Below, in pieces: positions 33,301 to 42,300 of a stretch of DNA of 46,247 nucleotides. Numbering within the stretch: the first letter of the stretch is position 1; each line of letters begins with the position of its first letter. Source of the stretch: Gemmatimonadota bacterium (lineage in GTDB: Bacteria > 4572-55 > J002); contig RFFQ01000168.1 in the NCBI GenBank assembly GCA_003697105.1, positions 1 to 46,247 of the forward strand, in the 5' to 3' direction. The notes below the pieces were generated by a model. It had not been told where the DNA came from. It worked only from the letters and a program-made list of their open reading frames with translations, and made no database searches. A program made the position numbers and the translations under genes.

Positions 33301-36300
33301 CACGCCCATCCCATTGGATAAGTTGGTCGCCGGCGGTCTGGTAAACGGGACCATAACTCCACACCAAATTGGTTTCCGTGGCGTCATAGACAAAAACCCG
33401 CACACTACAATCCGCACTGAGCGTATATTCAATTTGGACACTATCGTTGAAGGCATCCCCATTGGGTGAGAAGGGGTTCGGCAACAGGGTGACATTTGCA
33501 ATACTCAGCTCCGTTAGGGTCAATTGGACAACATTGGAATAATCCGTCGGGTTACTATTGCCCACCGCATCCACGGTGATACCGTAAACATCATAATCCC
33601 CGGGTTCATCCAGCGGAACACTGACCTCAAACTGACCCGTCTCCGTCACATCCACGCTGAGAGTCTCCACAATGATATTGTTTGCCGGGGTCGAATCACC
33701 AAACGCTTCGATAAAAATTTGGACCGTAGCGCCCGGTTCAGCGGAGCCGGTCAATGTCACCGGACTTTCGGAAACTGTCGTGAATAGCGGTTGGTTGAGC
33801 TGCGGCGCTTCCGGAGCAGTTAAATCCACTTCCACCAGCGCGGTTTGACTCACGGGGACCGTATTTGCATTAAATCGAGCACTGATCAACACGCCAAAGA
33901 CATCACTGGAATCAACAAACCCATCGCCGTTGGGGTCCACCTCATCTTGTAGGGTTTGGGTGACGGCATCAACCGAGCCGTCCCAAATGCGAGAGCGCAG
34001 CGAGTTCGGTGTTTCAGCAACCGATCCATCCAGAATCGTCTGAATAACACTATCGACACTGCCCTTAAAAATCTGTAAGGTCACAAAAACATCATTCGCT
34101 TGGGCAGAGTTGATCTGGTAACGGATAAACGTCCGGTCTAGTACATTGTTGGAATCTGGGCTAAACGGGGTCGGTTCAACGGTGAGGGTACCCACAGAGA
34201 GGTCAGAATAAAATACTTCGTAAGGTGCGATCATCCGGGTGGGTCCGTTACCGACCGCATCTAATGCTTGAGTTGTGATGTAATTGGTAATACCGGGTAA
34301 CAAGTTCACCGTACCGCTGTATGTGCCTGTGGGGGACAATGCGGTTGTGGTGGCACTTTCCTGAAGAATTGGTGGGGTATTATCCAACGAATCCACAAAA
34401 ACGGCATCATCATCCACATAAAATTCGACGGTTGCTTCCGGTTCGGTAATCCCTTCCACGAGAATCGACGGTTGGGTCACCGGTGATGCGGGGACGGTAC
34501 GATTGATGGAGATCAAGCCCGGGGCGCGGGTATCCACTCGCACCACACCACTGGCAGAGACCGTGGTGGTGGAATCGGTCGCCGCCACAGCGGTAATTTG
34601 GTAGCGATAAAGCCGGTCGGTGCCATCCGGGGGATAAAACGGTGCGGCATAATTCACGGAATCTCGCCCATCCCAGAAGAGTTGTTGGCTACCAACCGCC
34701 GAAAATTGAAGCGTGCTATCCAGCAAAGTCCAAACGGGCGCTGTGCCACCGACTTCAAAGATTTGAACGGTTACATAGGCATCCAACGACAACTCATAAC
34801 TGATAACGGTGCTATCAACCACCCCATCGGCATTCGGGCTGAACGGATCGGGTTCAACGTTCACATTTGCAATATTGAGCGGGCTGAGAATCACGCGGAA
34901 CGGATCCGACGCCACAGAGGTATTCCCTTGCGGGTCGGTTGCCAGTGCAAACACATAATTATTGCCCGGCACCAAGTTTACACCGCTTTGTTGCCACTGA
35001 CCCACATTGTCGGCGGTTGTTTCACCGATCAGTTGGGGTTGGTCGCCGCGTTCGGTGGCTTCGGTAAAATTATCATCATCATCAACCCATACTTCAATGG
35101 TGTTATTCGGGTCTGACACACCTTCGACAGTAATCGGCGTCTGGGTAACGGGTGAGCGGGGGATAGATCGGGCAATGGTCGGTTGTACCGGAGGTTGGGT
35201 ATCGATTGTGACGGCTAACGAAGTGGAAGCAGAAAGCCCGCTGGGCAAGTTCGCATCAATCCGGATCAGATAAAACCCATCATCAGCGATACCATTGTTA
35301 TCCGCATCGGCATAGGTGGAATCTGTACGCCCATCCCACCGGACGACATGCGGATTCAGCACTTCGTAGAGAAATGTACGGGGCTGAAGTGTTCGCACCA
35401 AGCGTCCATCGGGGAGCTCGACTCGCACCGTAACCGAACAATCTGTGCTGACTTCAAAGGTAACGGTGGTGCTATCAAAAATCCCATCCCCTACCGGCAC
35501 GGCACCCGTCGCCGGACTAAAAATAGACGGCACAGCTTCAGGGTTATTGATCGTCAAATCCGGGGAGAAGAAGGTATATACTTGATTGGAAGCACTCGCT
35601 CGATTCCCTACGGCATCCCGGGCAATCGCGTAGATAAAGTTATCACCGGTAGTACTGGCAGATTCTGACTCATACAGTTGCACCGGTGTCGTAAACGAAC
35701 CTTGCTCCGGGATTTCCACAATTTGGCGCAACAAAGGTGGAGTAAAATCATTGGACTGGTTGATCACACTATCATCATCCACATAAACATAGGCAAAACT
35801 ACTGGCATCGCCCGCACCTTCTACCGTAATTGGATTGACTGTTGTGACAGAATCCGGTTGTGTTAGCCGAATGATTGCCGGTGGTACATTATCCACAATC
35901 ACCGGAGCGAACCCGGTCACCGTAATGTTCCCATTCTTCAACACAATTTCAAAACGAAACGGGTGATTTTCCGTATCCGGAACATTGATACCGCTAACCG
36001 AGGTATCCGGTTGCCACGATTGGACATGCGTCACTCCGCCGATCCGGAAAGCGGACGTCAGCAACGTATCGACTCTCGTTCCGGTGAGGGCATCTTGCAC
36101 ATAAATACTGACACTGTCCACATCTTCGGAGAGTGTGTATTCCAAAAAGGTTTCATCCAGCGTATTATCACCATTCGGACTAAATACAAACGGCGTCGCG
36201 ATAGCCTCATCAATATTTAATTCGGTTAGGCGGATACGCAACAAAGTGGAGGCACTGGCCGCGGAACGATTCCCGGCGGCATCGGTCACAAAACCGTACA

Positions 36301-39300
36301 CATCATACGATCCGGCGCCTTCTAATTGGAAGTCGAGGGTGAATCGACCGCTCTCGGTGAGTGTACCTTCTGCCCCCGTTGGAGAGACGGCTAACTGGTT
36401 GCCAATAATGCCATCTCCGTCATTTTCCCGGTAGAGTTTCACGAACGCGTTCGGTTCCGCATATCCTTCTAGTTGGAAGCTATTCAACGCCGTGAGGGTA
36501 TCTTGAATCCCATCGCCATCCAAGTCAAACGAAATATGGAGAGTATCTGGTGGGATGTTATCGACCCGGACAAAGCCCGGTGCACTTTGAACCACCGTGC
36601 CATTATCATCTAAAGCATAGACGATATACCGATATTGGATGTCAATGTTACCGGGATTTGCCGGCGCCCAAACCAGTGAATTCGGGTTATTGACCACAAA
36701 TTGTTGTCCGGTACGTACGGTATCACGGATGCTCGTCGCATTGATCCGGTTAAACACAATCCAAACGGAATCGGCATCAGCACTGAGATTGTAAATAATC
36801 CGGGTTTGATCGCGGAAACCATCATCATTGGGAGAAATGGCGTCTAATGACTGCCCCAGCAGTTCTATGGAGAGTGACGTGCGATAAATACTATCCGGTA
36901 GGGAGAATGCCGAGACATTCCCCACAGGATCAAGGGCACGCACAATAAAGCGGTTCCAGCCGGTATCTAAGGGGAAATCCGTCACTTGCCAGACGCCGGT
37001 GAAGGGGTCTGAGACGGGGTTTGTTCCCACATCCACCAGTGTGGTATCCCGAGAGCCGTCCTCATTCACGGTAATGCGATAAATTTCGACTTCCGCCCCG
37101 CCTTCAGAGACCGCGCCTTGCAAAGTGGTGGTTTCGCGAGTGGTGGTTTCGTCCTCAATGGTCAAAACAACTTCATCCGGGGCTTCTCGGTCCACCCGAA
37201 TGGTGCGGTACGCCACCGCTTCTACGCCAGTACCCGCCTGACGCGCCGTAATTCGGAAGAAATAGGTCGAATCCTCTCCAGCACTAAAGCCGGCAGCGGA
37301 TAACCCTTGTCCTTGCCAAATCCGCTCCTGCGGGTTATTCGATTCAAGTTCAAAGGCGTTCGGCGTTTCAACTGCCGCGACAACACTGCTCGGTGTGCCA
37401 TCAGGGTTGATCCGGAGCACGTCCACTGAAACCGTCGCATCATCCGAAAGGTTGTATGATAGCAACGTCCGATCAGCAAAACCATCCCCATCCGTCGGGT
37501 TTGGGAGACCCGGGCTGAACGGGTTGGGAGAAATACTGTTCACACTGATGTTAAACGAGGATAAAATCGCCACGAGTGCCGTATCCGACGGGGCAAATAG
37601 TACGCGCGAGATGGGTGAAATATTGCCCACGGCATCAACTACCCGCGCCGAAACCAAGTTCCGTCCATCATAAATCGGGACGGTCGTCGCGGTAAATTCT
37701 CCCAACGGGTCAATGGTAATCCCCGTTAGACTATCGACGCGTGCAATCTGATTTTCATCGGTATAGTGGGTGTAAATCCGCAAACTGGCACCGGGCTCTG
37801 CCGTACCGCTGACGGTAATCGGTTGACTGGTAAAAAGCGAGTCAGAAAATGGGTTTAGCGTCGGTGCGCTGGGCGCTTGCAAATCCAAGACGACTTGTAC
37901 CTGTTCCGAGATAAAATAGGTATCGTTAGAATCTTGTTTAGCGGTAAATCGGATATTGTACACCCGTTGTTCACCCACCAGCGCGGGGAACGCACCAGCG
38001 GGACCGCCCCACGTAAAGCTATTGATGCCTGCCGGTTGGTTAATGAACCCGGTACCTCCGACCGTCACACCGGTAAACGCATCTTCTATGGTCACCGCTA
38101 CCTGCGCCGCTTGAGACAACCCATATTGCACCCGCACGGAATCCCGAATATTATCCCCGTTCGGGCTAAACCGGTCAAACAGGGCGGTGGGAAGTTGGGT
38201 AAATGAAAGTGAAATTTTGCGCAAGAAAATGGGGTCCGAAATGGCACTATCGGCAACGGTCTGCCAGCTATTAAACATTTCATCAGTCACGGTGACAAAC
38301 ACATAATTCACCCCATCATTCAACTGATCCGGGTTGATCGACGCGGTAAAAATACCATCGTCATCGCTGATTACTGAGGTGAGAAACACCGGTGGGGTGG
38401 AATCCGAAGTTTTTTGAACAAATGACGAGTCATCGTCATCAAAATAGAAATCAATGGTGGCGTTGACTTCTGGTAAACCGCGTTGATCGGTTACCGTTCC
38501 CCGTAACAAGATGGTTTCCGTAATAATGGAATCTGGCTGGATCAAAATTGGTTTTGCTGACGGTGCGTTATCTAATATTAGGATACCTTCGGCACTGGCT
38601 TGCACCGCATCGGGGTCTTCGATATCAACGGCTAAAATTTGGTATCGCAGGGTTTCACGATGGTTATTGGGTGGGGCAACGGCCGCACCGCCTCCAACAC
38701 CCCAATCCAGCCCGCGCGCATAGCCGTTCCACGTCAGTTCTTGCGGATTTTCGGATTCCCGCTGAAGAACTCGCGTTTCCGGCAGACCCGGAGTTTGGGT
38801 TAGGACGGTTCCATCTTCCCGCGTAATCGTCACGGTCACATTAGCATCTTCGGACAAATTATACCGGAAGATGACATTATCCCGCAAGTTATCGCCATTC
38901 GGGCTGAACCCTGGGGTGAGGTCCCGGAACGTCGGTGAAATCGAGGTCACATTGATGTTCAAGGTGGAAAGATTTGTCCGGTAGTTGGCATCATTTTTCT
39001 GCACGGTACGCAAGGCTTCAATGGAAGAGTTACCATAAGGGTCTGTAGCAACTGCCCAAAAATAACGCCATCCTTCTGGATTTTCATCCAAAGTCCCTAA
39101 CCGGAGCGAGACCGCAGCGGTAAAAAATTGACCGGTCTCATCCGCAATAATGTTCCCCGTAATTGCCTGCAACGGCAAAGAACCGGAAGTTTCATTGACA
39201 AACAGAGAATCATCATCCACATAAATTTGAACTTCGCTACCGGGTTCAGCAATTCCCGCAATAGAGATCGGAAAAGAGGTTACGGAGGGTCCGGCAAAAT

Positions 39301-42300
39301 AACCACTATCAGTAGCCGCATTATAGGGAAAGTCCACATCCAGAACAACCGGAGCACCCGCAATGTGGGTAATTTCCGGAATATCTGGATCGTTCGTATC
39401 GACAATAAATGACGCGGTGGGTTGAGAAACCGGCTGTCCGTTCAAATAGGCAATCGCGCGAATGATATAGAGGCTATCGGTTTCCGCACCCCCTTTGATA
39501 TAGTTTCGGCTACCAATTAAGGTAAAAGCAGTTGAATCTAAGACCGTTCCCCCATTGGTTACCAGTTCTTCACGGCTACCATCCCATGCCGGAGTGGTGA
39601 TGGTACCTAAAGCGGATAATTTCGGGGTCCAACTACGAGGTAAAATCGCAATGTGATCTCCATCAACCGTCTCAATCCGCAAGCGGACACTATCGGCATC
39701 ACTGGTCAATCCGTAGGAGAATCGAATATCATCCACCACCCGGTCACCGTTGGGAGAAAAGACCGGTGAAACCGCCGTGATCACTTGAAAATCTTGTAAT
39801 GCCAGATTGGACAGACTGACAGTATCGATTGCCGACGGTACAGATTCATTGCCCACATCATCAATCGTCGTTGCATAAATTAAGCAGGTATCGGCAAAAC
39901 CAATAGGGACTCCGGTGACGGTCCACTGCCCATTTTCATCCACGGTACCTTCATTATCGACTTGTACGGTATCAAAGAGTGCCCCATCGAGCCGGTAGGC
40001 AACATAGACCCGCACATTATTGGTGCGTCCTCCGGCAGAGGGGTCGGCGCTTCCGGAGACGTCGATGGGGGTAAAGGTCGGGAATCGCGGAATATCTTCC
40101 AATAAGGGGGGGGCAGGAGGGCGATTGTCGGCTTCGACAATAATATTGGCACTTGCCGTGAGTGGTGTTCCACTGCCCACTTGCTTTTCGGCACTGACCA
40201 CGATCCGGTAATAAGTCAATTCATTTTGTGCCGTCAACACATAGGCGGAATCCCATGTCACCGTCTGCAAAATACCGCCTGCCATTAATTGGTTGGTGAT
40301 AATGGTATCGGTATTCGCTGGAGTCGGTGAGAAAAAGTCGGAAGCAACAATCGTCACCCGAGCAGAATCAGAAAGGGTAAACGAAATCGCGATGTTATCC
40401 TTAAAATTATCACCGACTTTTTGCCCTCCGGATTCATAACCTGGGGAAAACGGGTTCGGAGCGCCTACTAACCCGGAGATACTTAATTCCGATAAAATGA
40501 TAGAATCTGGAGCAACACTGCGGTTTTGCACTTCATCTGTTGCCACCACAAATACGTAATTTAAACCTAAATTCAGTTGGACACTGGGAACAGAAAATTG
40601 CCCGGTGATGGCGTCTGTCGTCACTGGACCAAAACGGGTTTGGTTGCCATCGGTGAGATCATCCAAGACGGGATCATCATCCACATAAACAAAAATTTCG
40701 GCATTGGGGTCACTCGCCCCGTTAACAGTGAGGGGGGTTTGGCTAGTAACCGAGGGTAAACTTCCTACGGTCAAGGTGGGTGCCGTATTATCCACTACGA
40801 CGGTTTGTGTACTCGAACCCCGTTGGCCCAGGTCGTTAATTGCTGAGATGCGAATAATATAAACCCCATCATCGGCAAACGTACCCAAACGAGTACGCCC
40901 ATCCCAGAAAGGCGTTTGATTGATAACCGGCTCAAAAGCGGCAAACACGCTATCGCCATTATCATTGACAATAGTTGCTAACGTATCACCGAATAAGGTC
41001 AACACATGCACCCGCACGGAGCAGTTTTGGGAAACATTGAAGGAAACCGAAACCTGATCAAATAGCCCGTTTGTATCGGCTGGGGATATCACTTCCGGTC
41101 GAACAACGGCATTGGTAATATTCATCGAACCCAACACAATCGTAAACGGTGCAGACGGGTCGGACAGATTACGAACATCATCAATCGCTTCGGCAAAAAG
41201 GTAATACGTATCGCTGACAGTACCGAGCTCCACATTGGGAACGGTGTATTCACCCGTACTGGCATTGGCGGTTGCTTCTCCACGAAACACCGCGGGAGTA
41301 ATATCACCGGCATCATTAAAATTCGGGTCATCATCCACATAAACACGAACCGTTACGCCGGCTTCTGCCGTTCCTTCCACCGTGATAGGCGAAGCCGTCA
41401 CCAACGTGTCATTTAGTGCAATGAGCGGAGGTTGTGGAGCTTCATCATCCGCAATAATAAAGCCTTGGGCAACAGCGACCGCATTATTGGCATCACGGGC
41501 AGAAATTTCGTAGCGATACACGCTAACGGTACTATCTGTACCTAATACGCCATCAGCATTATCTCGCCCATCCCACTCAATCTCATAAGTAATCCCCTGA
41601 AACTGTTGGATAAAATCCCCCGGAGTTGTTTCCGGATAGTACCAAACAAGGGAATCCGTACCTGCTTTATAAATTTGAACATTGACTCGCGCATTCTGAG
41701 ATAAGCTATACGTAATCCGGGTATCATCTAATCGTCCGGCGCTACTGGGGTTATTTGGGCTAAACGGATTCGGAGTAACCCGCGCATTTTGAATATTGAG
41801 AGAACTAAGTGCCACTTGTGTCCGGCTGCCGACGGTTCCACCATTGGGAACAGAGGCATTATCCACCTCATCCACCGCCACCGCAAAAATATAGTTGATG
41901 CCTTCATATAAAAGGGTCACAGAGGCGTCAAAACGGGTATTTTCAAGCGTGGTAGCGGGGGTGGTTGCAACCAATTCGGCAGGCGTCAAATCACCCAGGT
42001 CATTCGGATAGGTAAACAGGGAATCATTATCCACATACAGCCGTACGATAACATTTTCATCAGCTTGCCCTTCAACCGTGATCGGATTTTCATCAGTGGG
42101 TGAGGAGGGTTGGAACAGCGTCGGCTCGGTAGGAGGTTCATTATCCGATATCAGCAAAGTGGGTACAATCGCCCGAATTTGCGGGTTTGCTGGTGGATTA
42201 TTGATGTCAAAACTCTGTTCATCTTCGGCATAAAATTCGACCTCAAATAATTGAATACCGGTTGTGTCCAACGGGCTGGTGATATTTGGGTTCAACCCGC

